A DNA stretch of 64,000 nucleotides, from contig JAWZYU010000005.1 in assembly GCA_038380435.1 (NCBI GenBank), forward strand, positions 38,710,001 to 38,774,000, read 5' to 3'. The notes under the pieces were generated by a model. That model searched no databases, was not told the origin of the DNA, and saw nothing but the letters and a program-made list of their open reading frames with translations. Both the position numbers and the translations under genes were made by a program. This document shows, one piece after another, positions 20,781-32,509 of this stretch (positions within the stretch are counted from its first letter, which is position 1; the number at the start of each line of letters is the position of its first letter). The stretch is from Ryuthela nishihirai (taxonomy: Eukaryota; Arthropoda; Arachnida; Araneae; Heptathelidae).

Positions 20781-21398
20781 GCTATGATGGTTGATCTCTA
20801 CCATGTAGTATAAAGTGCCCAAGCACTGTTTATACAGATGGTGAACCAATCATCGAAGAATTTGATGGAAATAATTTTATACACTGCAGGCCAGCAACCA
20901 ACTTGATAGGAAAGAATAAATCACACTATTAGTGGCAGTCATTTTGTAGTAATTAGGAAAGTAGGTAAAATCTACCGAAGGTACAGAGAGAGCTTCATAC
21001 ATAACCTTCCTTAAACAGGTGTGAATTACTACCCCTTGCCTTAGCTCAAATTGGTAGATATAACTGGTTATATGTAAGAAGATGAACTTGATAGATTGAT
21101 CTTCTGGCACTTAACCAGGAGATTCAACAATCAATTCTGGGAAGCAGATGGGGGATGTTTTACATTTGCATAATTACTAAAAAATGACTTACTGTTAGTG
21201 AGCTTAATTCCTTCCAATGATGAGATGACTTAAAATGCTCATGATTATTGAATTGAAATTAATCGAAAAATAAAAATGACTGTAGTTTATAGCTTATTTT
21301 AGACAAGAGAAATAAAAATTCCTGAATTTTTGCCATAAGCAGGTAATTTGTAATTAGACAATGTTTGTTTTGTTTGTATAAATTAAAATAAATCTTAC
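20781..21398. other. ARMC8 intron sequence, nothing recognised
   Basis: The intron directly downstream of the exon at 21399-21650. The open frames here lack similarity to anything I recognise. Confidence 0.5.
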
Positions 21399-21650
21399 TT
21401 CTTTACTTGGGGAAAATTCCAGAAGTAAATTACACAATGTACTTGAAGCAACAGTTAAAATATCATCATCAGCATTCTGAAGCAGCTTCATTAGAGGGCG
21501 CCACACAGCATGGTCCTGAAATGTTGTTCTTAGTTGCTGTACAGATCTTGATAAACTATGAAGGCAACGAACTGCTGCCAGCCTTACACGATGATTGGGA
21601 TCAGCAAGTCCACTAATAACATGCTCCATGAGAGAGTCTGTTTCTATTAT
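21399..21650 (-). CDS. ARMC8: ARMC8 internal exon (armadillo repeats)
   Basis: This 252-nt, phase-0 exon encodes 84 residues, from [17 protein letters not shown] through [19 protein letters not shown] and [16 protein letters not shown] to [13 protein letters not shown]. The match to vertebrate ARMC8 is very strong. It has an acceptor CATATTACAG and a donor GTAAGA at 21398. ARMC8 is an armadillo-repeat scaffold of the GID/CTLH E3 ubiquitin-ligase complex in the cytoplasm. The exon follows directly, in protein order, the one at 30530-30625. The next downstream exon (PILESGAV region in the vertebrate protein) is not in the window. Confidence 0.96.
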
Positions 21651-21971
21651 CTGTAATATGAAAGGTAACTAACAAAATATTTATGAAGATAAAAAAAACT
21701 AGCAACAAAAAATTACTTGAAAATTTTTAATTTCTACAATGAATCATTTCTAGTCACATTTTTAAACAATTATAAACAACAAAGCTGTTGCATTCGACAA
21801 TTTATTATTCTACTCCTATGGTGCTGAATGGAATTGCTTAGTATAAACAACACTGAAATCTTACAATGCATTAAGCAAATAACAAAGTCAGGCACACAAT
21901 TAAAACAAATTCTATGATCTTTCAAACATACAGATCTGCAGCATTATTATTTATATCTTGTGACACACATG

Positions 21972-23560
21972 GTCTGTAAATGGTAACTAGGCATAAACTG
22001 CAAGGAGGGCTGTGTACCAATCCCCAGTGATGATTCACAGAACCTGCCATATCTAGCATCTAATATCCAACTCAGCCTTCTCGTGGTGCAGGCCATTAGT
22101 ACCTTTCAAAAGAGATATTCTATTTTGGAAGGAAAGGCAAGGGGAGGACTGCCAGCTAAGTCTGACCTACAGATCTGGTCATCTATGGCAACTATTTATT
22201 TTTTTCAACACTGTTGAGGACTACTCTACTTAACAGAGTCCTGATGCTGACCATTTATACCTAACAGACTGGAATCGTTTATGGATTTGAGTTTGATTAT
22301 GGATTCTGGACTTGCTGCACTGGTGGGCCTCTGTTAAGGGAGAATCTGCCCTTGTATTTTCTGTTTGCTTGTGGGTTACCAGCCCTAAGTGAACAGAGGC
22401 ATGGGACACCTTGTATCAGCTGGTGGATAATCCTGATCAGAGGCCATTGCAGGTACCTGAATTCTCACTTAGCTAGCTGGGCATCGTCAATCCTAAACTG
22501 GAGTAACGTGTCTCAGGCAAGCCATATTTTGAATTCTGTGAAGGAGATATTTCTCTTGTGCTAGGTGAGCCCTAAGTGAAGGGTGGCATGGGATATCTTA
22601 TATCAACTGGTGGATAATCCTGATCAGAGGCCATTGCAGGTACCTGAACCTTCACTTAGCTAGTTGGGCATCGTCAATCCTAAACTTGAGTAATGTGTCT
22701 CAGGCAGGCCATATGGCTCTTGAAAAGGTAGTGCTTGAAGTTCCTACCAGCATCGGTGACTTCAGCCTTTAGCAGAGGAGGAACAGGTCTTTGCCCCATG
22801 CCTGTGTCAGGGGGCTGTTTGATATTGTTGGCCCTACGTCTCTCAATAAATTTAGTTTCTTTAAAAAACCTACTAATCTTTTCTCTCTGCAGGTACACTG
22901 AACATGAGGACATTACTTAGAGATATTCTCTTGATGTTCTCACACAGGAATTCCAGCACTATAACCTAGAAATTCTAGGCTTACATGAGACCAGATGGAC
23001 AGGTAAAGATGAGATACTAAAAAATAACTTTAAATTTCTCTTTTCAGGGAGGGAGGATGGAAAGCATCTTCAAGGTGTAGGTTTGCTTCTCAGCAGACAT
23101 GCCAGTGATGTTCTTCTAGGATATGACTGCATTAATGAAAGATTTCTTAGAGCAAAATTTAAAACAAAAATTAAAGACTTGAATGTCATCTGTTGTTATG
23201 ACCCCACAGAGGACTCTGATGAGAACAAGAAAGATACGTTTTACAGCCAGCTTCAGGATATTTTGAATTCTGTGAAGGAGATATTTCTTTTGTTCTAGGT
23301 GACTTCAATGCTAAAGTTGGTACTGACTCTAAACTTTGGGCAGGAGTTTTAGGTCCCTTTGGCATTGGTAATTCCAATGGCTACGTCTCCTACAGGTAAA
23401 TAAACTTAATGGTTTGCAAATAACTAACACATACTACAAACACCGAGACATTTATAAATGTACATGGGTTTCATCTGATGGGTTGGATAGAAATATGACA
23501 AATTATATTTTAATTAACAGCAAATGGGCTAGTTCAGTTTAGGAATACCAGATCATACAG
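21972..23560 (+). mobile_element. LINE-A copy 3: 5' UTR and endonuclease, rearranged
   Basis: Begins with the shared LINE-A 5' end (GGTCTGTAAATGG at ~21972) and continues through the 5' UTR into the endonuclease: HASDVLLGYDCINERFLRAK, VICCYDPTEDSDENKKD and the [11 protein letters not shown] region. Fragmented frames make it non-coding. It stops at ~23560, where a LINE-A copy on the opposite strand begins. It contains a tandem duplication with a misplaced piece of its own endonuclease at 22528-22568. The ~320 bp between it and the ARMC8 exon hold nothing I recognise. Confidence 0.85.
22380..22713 (+). repeat. Tandem duplication in LINE-A 5' UTR with template-jump insert
   Basis: Two ~147-bp units (22380-22527 and 22568-22713) share GGTGGATAATCCTGATCAGA and GCATCGTCAATCCTAAACT. 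Between them lie ~40 bp (TTTTGAATTCTGTGAAGGAG...) that match the endonuclease region at 23262-23300. Confidence 0.85.
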
Positions 23561-23564
23561 GGGG

Positions 23565-26500
23565 CAGAAGTTGGTCCTCTCCAGACCTGTCTCTTTTGAG
23601 CTACAGCTGCTGCATTTGGCCACAGGAGCTCAATTCTAACAAGGTCCTGTTTGACATTGTCTGCCCATCGCATCCTAGGTCTCCCCCTTTTTCTGATACC
23701 CTTAGGCACACTGTTCATAATCCTCTTTGCCAATCTGCAGCTATGAATACGGGCAACATGGCCAAACCAACGCAGTCTCTCTCTCCCCAATATACTACTC
23801 AAAGGAGGTTTATGACTCCTTCTTCTAACCTCATCATTACTTACAGTCAAACCACCAAATGCCCAAGATACCGTGTAAGCATCTAGATTCAAAGGTATCA
23901 AATTTCTTGTTATCCTGCTACAAAGGTTCCATGTTTCACTACCATAACTAACCTTAGAAAGAACCAAACTATTATATAGCTTAATTTTAGTCTTTAAGTG
24001 TATACGACTATTTTTTCATACTCTCCATAGATTCTTAAAAGTCCCAGGGGCAATCCCTATTCTTCTATTTATCTCATGCTGCACATAACCAGTATATGTT
24101 ACATAATTAATAGATTCTGAAAAAAATTCATCACTGACATGGCATTACTTTATAATTTTTTAGTCAAAATCAGAAAACATTTTTATCAGAAATTTTTTTT
24201 CAGAATCTATTAATTAATGTTTGATGTCTATCTTAATAGGGAATACTGTGCATTCACTATGGATTAATTTTTAATTATATATTAACGTGGTAGCATTAGC
24301 AACCTTCTCATTAACATCTGATAATCAATAGCAACGACTGAAAAAGTTGCATCTCCTTGAGTATAGATGGCGCTGTCTCAGCCACGTCTCAACAAAGAAG
24401 ATTTATAAGGTCATATTCTGAAAAATTTCATTGTCCAACACGTGGTGCAATGGTAGCGCGCTCTGGCATGAATCTGGAAAGATGCAAGTTTGATTCCCAC
24501 TGTGTCAGCGATGAATTTTTTTCAGAATCTATTAATTAATGTTTGATGTCTATCTTGACAGGGAATACTGTGCATTCACTATGGATTGATTTTTAATCTG
24601 TTACATAGCTCCCAAGATAAATAAACTGCTAAATAACTTCCTCAATAGTGCAGCGATTCAAAGCAACTGAAGTGCCATCTGCCTGACCAATTTTCATCAT
24701 TTCAGTTTTTTTCTCTGTTTATCACCAAACCTACTCTATTACCAGTCTCATCAACAGCCGTAATGAATGAATTCATCTCATCAACATCAGTAGCCAACAG
24801 GGCCAAATCACCAGCATAATTTAAATCGGAAATTTTGAAATCTCTAGACCATTCAAGGCCAAATTCTTTCCCTTGCAAAGAATTTTGTATAACATAATCA
24901 ATAACCAAACAAAACAGAAAATGACACAGAATGCACCCTTGTCTAACTCCACTAGCAATGCTAAACCAATCACTGAAAGATGTACCAACTCTCACACGAC
25001 TCAGTGTTATAGAGAGCTCTCATTACACTAACTTATCAGGTATTCCATATGATATAATAATCAACCACAAATTACGTCGATCAACAGAGTCAAAAGCCTT
25101 TTTGAAATCTATAAAGCTAGCAACCACAGGTTTCTGAAACTCTAAACATTTCTCAAGAATCTGCCTAAGTGAAAATATTTTATCAATACATCCACTACCA
25201 CTTATGAATCCACACTATTCATCATGCAGTTGTCCATCAACCAAATTCTTAATTCTATTAAGTATAATCATGCAAAGAACTTTACACGGAACAGAAAGAA
25301 CACTAATTCCCCTATAATTATCACAAGAACTGCATTCACCTTTTTTAAAAATTGGAACAATGATAGCTCTAGTAAAATCCTTAGGAACAACACCTTTATC
25401 ATAAAAAATATTCAAAATTTCAGTCAGCCATGAGATAACACAAATGTTCCCAACTCTAAGCTCTGATTTCATCTACCCCTGGGATTTATGCAGTTATAAT
25501 TTAGAGATAGCCAAAGGGACTTCGAATGTGATATAGGGCCATCATTAAAGCCAGTAATGCATCTATCCTCATTACAAACAATGGGAGTAGAAATAATCAC
25601 ATTATTTAGAACAGCTCTAAAATGCTCAGCCCACCTAGCCATCACAGAAACCTCACCTTTAAACAACCTTGCCATGTTTATCCCTCAATCCCTGTGTACC
25701 TGTCTGTTTCTTCCCACATAAAACATTAACAATCTGATACAACCCCCTGCTCTTGTGCTCTCTAACTGCTTCCTCTGCTTTATCAGCCAAGCTATCAAGC
25801 CAAAGATTCTTATCAGCAGCTAACTGATCCTTTACATGTTTATTAAGCTCTTTTTAATGCCTTCTGTTAGGACTAATAGGGTGTTGATTCATATTAATCC
25901 TGCACTTCCTTCTTTCAGAAATAAGTTCCATAACCTTATCACTCAAATAATTTTGTTTCCTCTGTTCCCTTTTACCCAAAAGAGTACTGCTGGTTTCAAG
26001 AAAAGCCTGTTTAAACTAATCCCATTCTCTCTCAACTTCAGAAGTAAGCAAACCACAATTGTCATAATGACTACGTAGCCTATCATGGTATGCTTTGGCT
26101 ATATCTGGATCTTTCATACCTTCAGTATTGAAGGTAATTTTCTTAACCTTAGCATAATATTTCTTAAGCTTCAGTTACAAGACACTTTTGACTAGGTCAG
26201 GCCCAACTTCGACCCCCTGAATGATCTGGCATTCCTAAATTGAACTAGCCCATTTGCTGTTAATTAAAATATAATCTATCATATTCCTATGTAACACATC
26301 AGGTGAAACCCATGTATATTTATAAATATCCCAGTGTTTGTAGTATGTGTTAGTGATTTGCAAACCATTAAGTTTACTTACCTGTAAGAAACGTAGCCAT
26401 TGGAATTATCAATGCCAAAGGGACCTAAAACTCCTGCCCAAAGTTTAGAGTCAGTACCAACTTTAGCATTGAAGTCACCTAGCACAAGAGAAACATCTTC

Positions 26501-26610
26501 TTCACAGAATACAAAATATCCTGAAGCTGGCTGCACCACAAGAAGGTGGGGTCGGATATTAGGCACTAGACCTGGCTGGTTCTGTGCATCAACACTAGGG
26601 ATTGGTATAC
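23565..26610 (-). mobile_element. LINE-A copy 4: 3' end to 5' UTR, interrupted
   Basis: A minus-strand LINE-A remnant. From the 3' side it has the WFGHVARIHSCRLAKRIMNS and KRGRPRMRWADNVKQDLV tail (23539-23967), the RT palm (24700-25000: LNYAGDLALLATDVDEM, with YxDD reduced to YAGD), upstream RT (FTRAIIVPIFKKGECSSCDN), the linker and an endonuclease piece ([13 protein letters not shown]). It then jumps at ~26530 to the first ~80 bp of the 5' UTR. Frames are broken throughout. A SINE-C insertion splits it at 24105-24598. Confidence 0.85.
24105..24598 (+). mobile_element. SINE-C: tRNA-like head with duplicated tail and hairpin
   Basis: Inserted in LINE-A and flanked by TGTTACATA at 24096-24104 and 24600-24608. 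A tRNA-like head lies at about 24440-24510 (A-box TGGTGCAATGGTAGCGCG, B-box AAGTTTGATTCCC). A ~75-bp segment (CAGAATCTATTAATTAATG... to ...GGATTGATTTTTAAT) occurs twice, at about 24201-24275 and 24524-24597. The first ~27 bp are the inverse of the segment at 24187-24212, forming a hairpin. It looks like a dimer or rearranged tandem SINE. Confidence 0.7.
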
Positions 26611-27260
26611 AATTAAGAATTTGGTTGATGGACAACTGCATGAAGAACAGTGTGGATTCAGAAGTGGTAGTGGATGTATTGATCAAATATTTTCACCGAG
26701 AGAGATTTCTTGAGAAATGTTTAGAGTTTCAGAAAAGTTTCAGTGGTTACTAACTTTATAGATTTCAAAAAGACTTTTGACTGTTGATCAACATAATTTG
26801 TGATGATCGTAAGATCATATGGAACATCTGACAAGTTAGCATAATGAACACTCTCTATAATAACACTGATTAGTATGTGAGAGTTGGTACATCCTGCAGC
26901 AATTGGTTTAGCATTGCTAGTGGAGTTAGACAAGGGTGCATTCTGTCTCCTTTTCTGTTTTGTTTGATTATTGATTATGTTATGCAAAATTCTTTGCAAG
27001 GAAAAGAATTTGGCCTTGAATGGTCTAGAGATTTCAAAATTTCTGATTTATATTATGCTGGTGATTTGGCCCTGTTGGCTACTGATGTTGACGAGATAAA
27101 TTCATTCATTACGGCTGTTGATGAGACTGGTAATAGAGTAGGTTTGGTGATAAACAGAAAAAACTAAAATGATGAAAATTGGTCAGGCAGATGGCGCTTG
27201 TTGCTTTGAATGGCTATACTATTGAGCAAGTGTCTCAGTTTAATTATTTTGGGAGCTATG

Positions 27261-27451
27261 TCCCATGGCCAAGTAGTTAGCACGCTTGGCTGATCTAAGG
27301 AACCTGGGTTTGAGCCCTGGGTAAGGTATGGATTTTCATGTTGTTTTCTGCTGAGGTCCTCTCATCCTCTCAGATCTACTGTGGCATATAAACTGACAAG
27401 CTTCTGTCAGACTTCTGTGGCAAGCACTGCTTGAGGGGGGTATTTATTATT
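27261..27451 (+). mobile_element. SINE-A insertion in LINE-A
   Basis: A tRNA-derived SINE starting TCCCATGGCCAAGTAGTTAG, with a B-box-like GGGTTTGAGCCC block, a body containing CTGTGGCATATAAACTGAC, and a GGGGGGTATTTATTATTTAT tail. It interrupts the LINE sequence GGGAGCTATGT/AACAGATACTGG. TATGT is repeated on both sides. Confidence 0.88.
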
Positions 27452-27506
27452 TATGTAACAGATACTGGTGATGTGCACCTGTATCTGTTACATAGATACA
27501 GGTGCA
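27452..27506. repeat. Two overlapping perfect 13-bp inverted repeats
   Basis: TATGTAACAGATA (27452-27464) pairs with 27482-27494, and TGCACCTGTATCT (27474-27486) pairs with 27494-27506. Only the first ~20 bp belong to normal LINE sequence. The rest is self-templated, at a point where the LINE is then deleted. Confidence 0.85.
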
Positions 27507-27835
27507 ACCTGTTGGCTACTGAGGGAAGAAACAGACAGGTACATAGATGCTTATGCAGTATCTTGGGCATTAGGTAGTTTTTAAGTAATGATGAGGTTAG
27601 AAGAAAGAGTCATCAACCTACTTTGAGCAACATTTTGTGCAGAGAGAGACTGCACTGATTTGGCCATGTTGCCTGTATGCATAGCTGCAGATCAGCAAAC
27701 AGGATTATGAATGATGTGCCTAAGGGTTTCAGAAAAAGGGAGAGACCTAGGAAGCAATGGGCAGACAATGTTAAACAAGACCTTGCTAGAATTGGCCGAT
27801 GGCCAAATGCAGTAGAACATCATACTGCCTTCCTG

Positions 27836-28413
27836 CCTGCATGCATGACACACTCACCCCAAATTATACCTTCCTTTTTCCATCTTTCTATATTTCAATA
27901 CTGCTTCTATCTATTATCTCTTCATATCTTCAACATCATCTACAAATTCCTTAAATCCTTCTATCCAGCTTAACATCCTATAAATTATCCATATATATAT
28001 ATCCATCAACACCAGGTACCTACTGGCCAAACAACTTCAGGTTTGTAAACTCTTAATCTTGGGGTACTTTTTCTTTCAAATCAGGGGTGAGGTATACAAC
28101 CATGAAGTGTAAAGCAACGTATCAGAAGACTGTAACTGTACTACTTTTCCTTCTGGTCACATGTTTTTGACTACCAACTTCCTTCATCTCAATGGTGAGC
28201 TAATTTATTTATGTTGCCATCTATTGCTCTACTTTACTAATCCTCTTCATTCTGTTTTTCATCATCCTGATTCATGCGGCCATCTAAACATAAATAAGTT
28301 TTCTGTGAAATTTAGTTGAAATCAAGTTGGTGGCGAAACTCATATATTAGCAGTCAGTAAATTCTAAGACAAATTATTTTGTAAAAAAGAATGTGAAAAA
28401 TCAAGAAATTATT
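27836..28413. other. Intron sequence, nothing recognised
   Basis: AT-rich DNA between LINE-A copy 5 and the piggyBac pseudogene. It probably includes the 3' flank of the piggyBac element, but no terminal repeat or TTAA pair was identified. Confidence 0.4.
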
Positions 28414-29566
28414 TCACAGCATCTTTATTATCCTTTTGAGGACTAGATTTTTTGGCCATTGCAGTACCCCAGGGTCTGTATGATGTATGATCAATATTAA
28501 TGAATATATGCATTTATGTGGTTGAATGAATATAGTGGCTTTTGATGGTCCCACAGGCACCAGTTTCAGTAGCATGGAGGTACATGAAGAGTTTGGGGCT
28601 GGTGTACCATTATCCACATATAAAATATGGCCTTTCTTAATGTAAGACGACATGAGCTCTTTGACGACAACCAGAAATTCCTAGTTCCTTGTCAAGTTCA
28701 ATTTCAGTTGCTTTGCCTGTATATACGATAAAGTCCAGGACATATCCTGTCTCACAGTCGCATAGCACAAATAACTTCACCCCGAACAGATGGCGTTTGG
28801 AAGGAATATATTGTTTGAAGCCTAGTCGGCCCTTCCAAAGCATCAAACTTTCATTGATGCAGACTTTTTGAAAAGGTTTGAATATGTCTTACAATTTGAC
28901 TTTCAGGAAACCAAGTATAGCTCTGATTTTATATAGCTTATCTCCTGGTACTTGTGTGTTATTGTCTGAAAAGTGTAGGAATTTTAGCAGCTGTAGGAAC
29001 CTGTCTCTGCTGAACAGTTTTCCAAACATCGGGGTCTCAATCAGCTCATTGGTCGACCAATATTCCTTCACATGGGCCATCAACATGTTCGTTGCCAAAA
29101 AGAGATACATTTCTCTTTCATTGGTTGGCAACCATTAATGCCTTACTTAGTCTGCAAACTGAATACCCTGTACCACAAATTCATGATATCTGTTTGTTTC
29201 CTCTATTATTATGTCCATGACATCTTTGTTGATGATTCGTTCAAAATAATCTATTTCTTCACTGTTTTCATCCAAGTCAAAAGAATGAGCAATACCTCCT
29301 CTGTCTCATCCCATTGGAAAAGTTGGGGCACAAAATCGCCAGTAAATTTCCAGTTCAAAGTTGGGGCTGGTGCCTTTTTTGTATGTTTTGGGGGAGGGTG
29401 GCCCACCTGTTGCAGAATGAGCTTGTGGTTCATCATCCTCTGGTTCTGACTCCGGAATGTCGTTGACTTCATCAACAGCAAGTTGGCCTAGACCTAAATC
29501 ATTTTTGTTGTCGGAATCTGAAAGCTCTTCCTCGTCGGATTCTACTGTTGTAAACAAACAGAGCAT
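28414..29566 (-). pseudogene. piggyBac-type transposase (PGBD-like) pseudogene
   Basis: The gene reads from 29566 down. An acidic N-terminus (VESDEEELSDSDNKNDLG) is followed by PTNEREMYLFLATNMLMAHV, NELIETPMFGKLFSRDRFL and LKFLHFSDNN. Then come the DDE domain block KGRLGFKQYIPSKRHLFGVK plus LFVLCDCETGYVLDFIVYTG, and 'KKGHILYVDN' before degradation near 28414. These are the ordered DDE_Tnp_1_7 motifs of piggyBac transposases, which cut and paste at TTAA. At least three frame breaks show that it is dead. It lies in ARMC8 intron DNA and is not a host PGBD exon, as no splice sites join the pieces. Confidence 0.88.
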
Positions 29567-30529
29567 ATCCTCTTCCGAGTTGGGCCATGGTATTTTTCAA
29601 GTGTTGAAAAGAAACGACAAAAATGGGGCGCTTATTCACAGAAATTCACAGGTAGCAGCAGCAATCTTCACCTCTCACGTGGTGCAAGCACTGTGTGTGG
29701 TAGTTGATCTACCATCCATGAAATGGCAGGAGCAGTATAAAAGGCATTGATGCCCTCCCCATGCGAACAATTGTGCATGCAATGCAGAAAGTGCGAAAAC
29801 CTCATGAGTCGCATAGTCCTAGTGTGTAAGACTACTTCAGGCCTCATATGAGGCACATCACCTTCCAGGTTATAATTATTTACACATAAGAAAGAGTAAT
29901 GCTTTTTTGTCAGTGAGATTTATTAAATGTATATAGGTTAGACATTGAAATGTTCTAGTTACATGTTTGTAGAAGCAGAGTGCTTTTGACTGTACTCAGC
30001 AGTCATCATCTGGGAGGTGCAAAGTTCCATGTGGAATAAATTTGTTGGTGACATGTTAAATAGGTAAAAGCAATACCTTTTTCTTGAAGACATTTTTGGC
30101 TGAATTAAGTCCTGCAGCAGAAGTAAGTTTCGGGATTCTTGTAGTGGAGTAAAAGTCACAGAGGTCCTGATGATGGAGAGAGACAATACTGAAAATGCTG
30201 GTGTTCATCATCAATGTTAATCTGATTGATAACATTGATTTCTATTATTGCTATTAATATAATTTATCAGGTTTTAATTAGTTCCCCAGCATTTGCTTTG
30301 TGTTTCATTTTTTTAATCTTCTACAGACACTTGTTTCTGCAACACAGAAAATGACATTCCTAAAACCTCCTATTTACGCAGCTATTGCTACCAATCACTT
30401 AGTCACTGCTCCCTTTTCCCATTTAGTTGCCTTCAGTTCAAACAGATTTTTCATCAACTGTCTGACAAAAAAATTTTTAATTTCAATATTTTATAATTAA
30501 CAATTATGTATTCTAAAAGAAAGTAATAC
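29567..30529. other. Intron sequence upstream of piggyBac pseudogene, unrecognised
   Basis: Includes probable 5' flank of the piggyBac element (to ~29870). The rest, up to the ARMC8 exon, holds no domain I recognise. Confidence 0.4.
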
Positions 30530-30625
30530 CTTTTTCCGTATTTCTTCATCATTGGCACCAAGTGATGAAAATGCTTTAAATGCAGCTTGTTTCATTTCTT
30601 GGCTGATCCTCATCTCTTGTTCCAA
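30530..30625 (-). CDS. ARMC8: ARMC8 internal exon
   Basis: This 96-nt phase-0 exon encodes 32 residues (LEQEMRISQEMKQAAFKAFS, then SLGANDEEIRKK) that match the ARMC8 linker and armadillo helix. The acceptor is TTTTATTTCAG at 30626 and the donor GTATTA at 30529, weaker than the other donors. It joins in frame to 50739-50960 upstream and 21399-21650 downstream. It is short enough to be missed by frame-based gene calling. Confidence 0.94.
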
Positions 30626-31007
30626 CTGAAATAAAAGATAAAAATTTTAATGACTTCAAAAGATTAAATTAATTTTAACACAGATTTGGTTACCATGTTA
30701 GCAAACTATACTTTGCATTATCTTACCTAATATAGCACAGCTGGTTGTTTATCTCTAAATTGTTTGCTTGGATGTTTGTGGTTTTATGCACATATGCAAC
30801 TTAGGCTATAATACATTAGACAAAATAAACAATAAAAGGCATGACAACCCAAAACCAAAATTTAAGATGCTAACAAGAGGCAGAAACATAAAAACTGTAA
30901 AATGGTAAAATAATAAGTATAAAACTATTAAAAACAAGAGAATAAAAGAAAAAAATTGAATATGAAACTATTAAAATAAAACAAGAGAAACATAGAGAAT
31001 CCTAAAA
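30626..31007. other. AT-rich intron sequence, nothing recognised
   Basis: Strongly A-rich around 30840-31000. No repeat family identified. Confidence 0.45.
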
Positions 31008-31314
31008 TTACCATGAGCTACAGAGGTCCAACCAGACTGTGCAATTTAACTTTCCAAACAGGTCTGTTCTGAGCTACAGCTGCTGCATTTGGATACTGTA
31101 GGCCAATTCTAATGAAGTCCTATTAAGCATTACATGCCCAATACATCCTAGGTCTCCCCCTTTTCCTGAGGCTTTTAAGTACATTGTTTATAATTATATT
31201 TGCTAATCTATATGTATATGAACAACATGGCCAAATGAATACAGGCTCTCTCTGCACAATATGCTGCTCAAAGGAGGTTATTGACTCCTTCACCTAACCT
31301 CATCATTATTTACA
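31008..31314 (-). mobile_element. LINE-A 3'-end fragment
   Basis: Matches the LINE-A 3' end (GTCCAACCAGACTGTGCAAT; GAGCTACAGCTGCTGCATTT) and ends at CATCATTATTTACATGG, where SINE-B begins. Confidence 0.8.
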
Positions 31315-31550
31315 TGGTTGGGGCAAAGATGGCTCAGTTGGCAGCATTCCAGGCTCATATCTGCTGTTCCCAGGTTCAAGTCCTCCCTGGGCCAGCATTC
31401 AGATTTATCTCCACTTCAAACCCCCAGCCTACACTCAGTCAGTAGGGGATACCAATAGGTTTAGAAAGGCCACTGTTTATCAGATGGAACATAAAGCCAT
31501 GGCCCAGTATCCACATCTTCTGTATACCTTCACAGAATCCAAAATGAAGA
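31315..31550 (+). mobile_element. SINE-B fragment, 3' truncated
   Basis: Head GGGGCAAAGATGGCTCAGTT and B-box GGTTCAAGTCC, followed by CAGTAGGGGATACCAATAGG. The 3' third is lost before family X begins near 31551. It is more diverged than the other copies. Confidence 0.75.
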
Positions 31551-32180
31551 GCCAAGACATATGTATTCTTTTTAGTACAACAAAAAAAAAAAAGATTTTT
31601 AAGAAATAAAAATTGCTGTTGGAATATTTTTATATAATCTTATAAAAATATATAATTCAGGCTTGAAAAACAATTTTTAATCTGATGCATATTTTATTAA
31701 ATAAATAAATACCCCCCTCAAGCAGCTGCTTGTCACAGAGGTCTGACAGGAGCCTGTCAGTTTATTTGCCATAGTAGGTCTGAGAGGATGGCAGGACCTC
31801 AGCAGAAAAATGACACATACATCCATGCCTTACCTGGGGCTTGAACCCAGGTCCCTTAGATCAGTAGCCAAGCACGCTAACCACTCAGCCATGGGACAGC
31901 CATACTTTATTAAATTATAATATAAATAATTTCATAGAGCCATCTGATTTCCATTTCTTAGAAGCACTACATGGTATTGCCGATTTGCTTGTTAATATTC
32001 CTATTTGCTGAAGCAACCTTCTGATTTAAAGCTCACAAGATTGATTTGATCTATTATCAAAGATTTTTTCCTGAAAGTTTTGAAAATCTCCTAAAAATTA
32101 ACAAAAAAAAACTATTTTTAAAAATGGTAGATTTTGGAAGTAATTATAAAGTACATACCTCCATTGTGTTTTTTCCATTT
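31551..32180 (+). repeat. Family X, 5' module
   Basis: Shares with 34831-35365 and, inverted, with 45180-45480 the blocks 'GAATCCAAAATGA', 'TTTGATGCATATTTTATTAA' and 'GGAAGTAATTRTRAAGTACAT'. It is interrupted by a SINE-A. Confidence 0.65.
31700..31900 (-). mobile_element. SINE-A insertion with 12-bp target duplication
   Basis: A minus-strand copy. Its tail (AAATAAATAAATACCCCCC) is at 31700 and its tRNA-like head (TGTCCCATGGCTGAGTGGTT) at 31900. The duplication CATATTTTATTA / CATACTTTATTA at 31688-31699 and 31901-31912 has one mismatch. Confidence 0.9.
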
Positions 32181-32509
32181 CACACTCTTTTCTCTTTATA
32201 AACCTATTTCAGTATCCCCAAAATTACTTTTATCATTTTTCCCAGCATTCCATGCATCTTTCCTGCTCTTAATATCGAAACTGAAAGTAAACACATCCTT
32301 CTTAGAAATTCTGGGTGCAGCTGCATTTAATTAGTTATGCTTCACTAAAACAAACAAGCGGCAGATGGCTGACACATGCTATCTCCATTCCGTGTGCAAT
32401 AAGTTTTTTTTGGTTTTGGTCCAGCATATTGGATACCCTTTGCAAAGTGAGTATTCAATTTTTTTATATTTAAACCTTAGTTTTAATTTCAGTAGATTTA
32501 TTTTCTGAA

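Larger units (their letters stand above)
26612..27835 (+). mobile_element. LINE-A copy 5: reverse transcriptase to 3' region
   Basis: A plus-strand remnant abutting copy 4 head to head. It shows NWFSIASGVRQGCILSPFLF, ISDLYYAGDLALLATDVDEI (YAGD instead of YxDD), a palindromic junction at ~27452-27506 and a deletion to the LRSILG/FGHV and PRKQWADNVKQDLARIGRW tail. Multiple frameshifts are present. A SINE-A lies inside it. Confidence 0.85.

Noticed and set aside
20877..21110. Further 3' exon of ARMC8
   Set aside because: The translation shows no similarity to the ARMC8 segment that should follow FSPSKE, and no suitable acceptor/donor pair frames it.
24440..24510. Functional tRNA gene
   Set aside because: tRNA-like head of SINE-C. 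Acceptor arms do not pair and it is embedded in a repeat with flanking duplications.
28414..29566. Domesticated host PGBD gene
   Set aside because: The frame is broken at several points with no splice sites joining the pieces, so it is a dead transposase copy.
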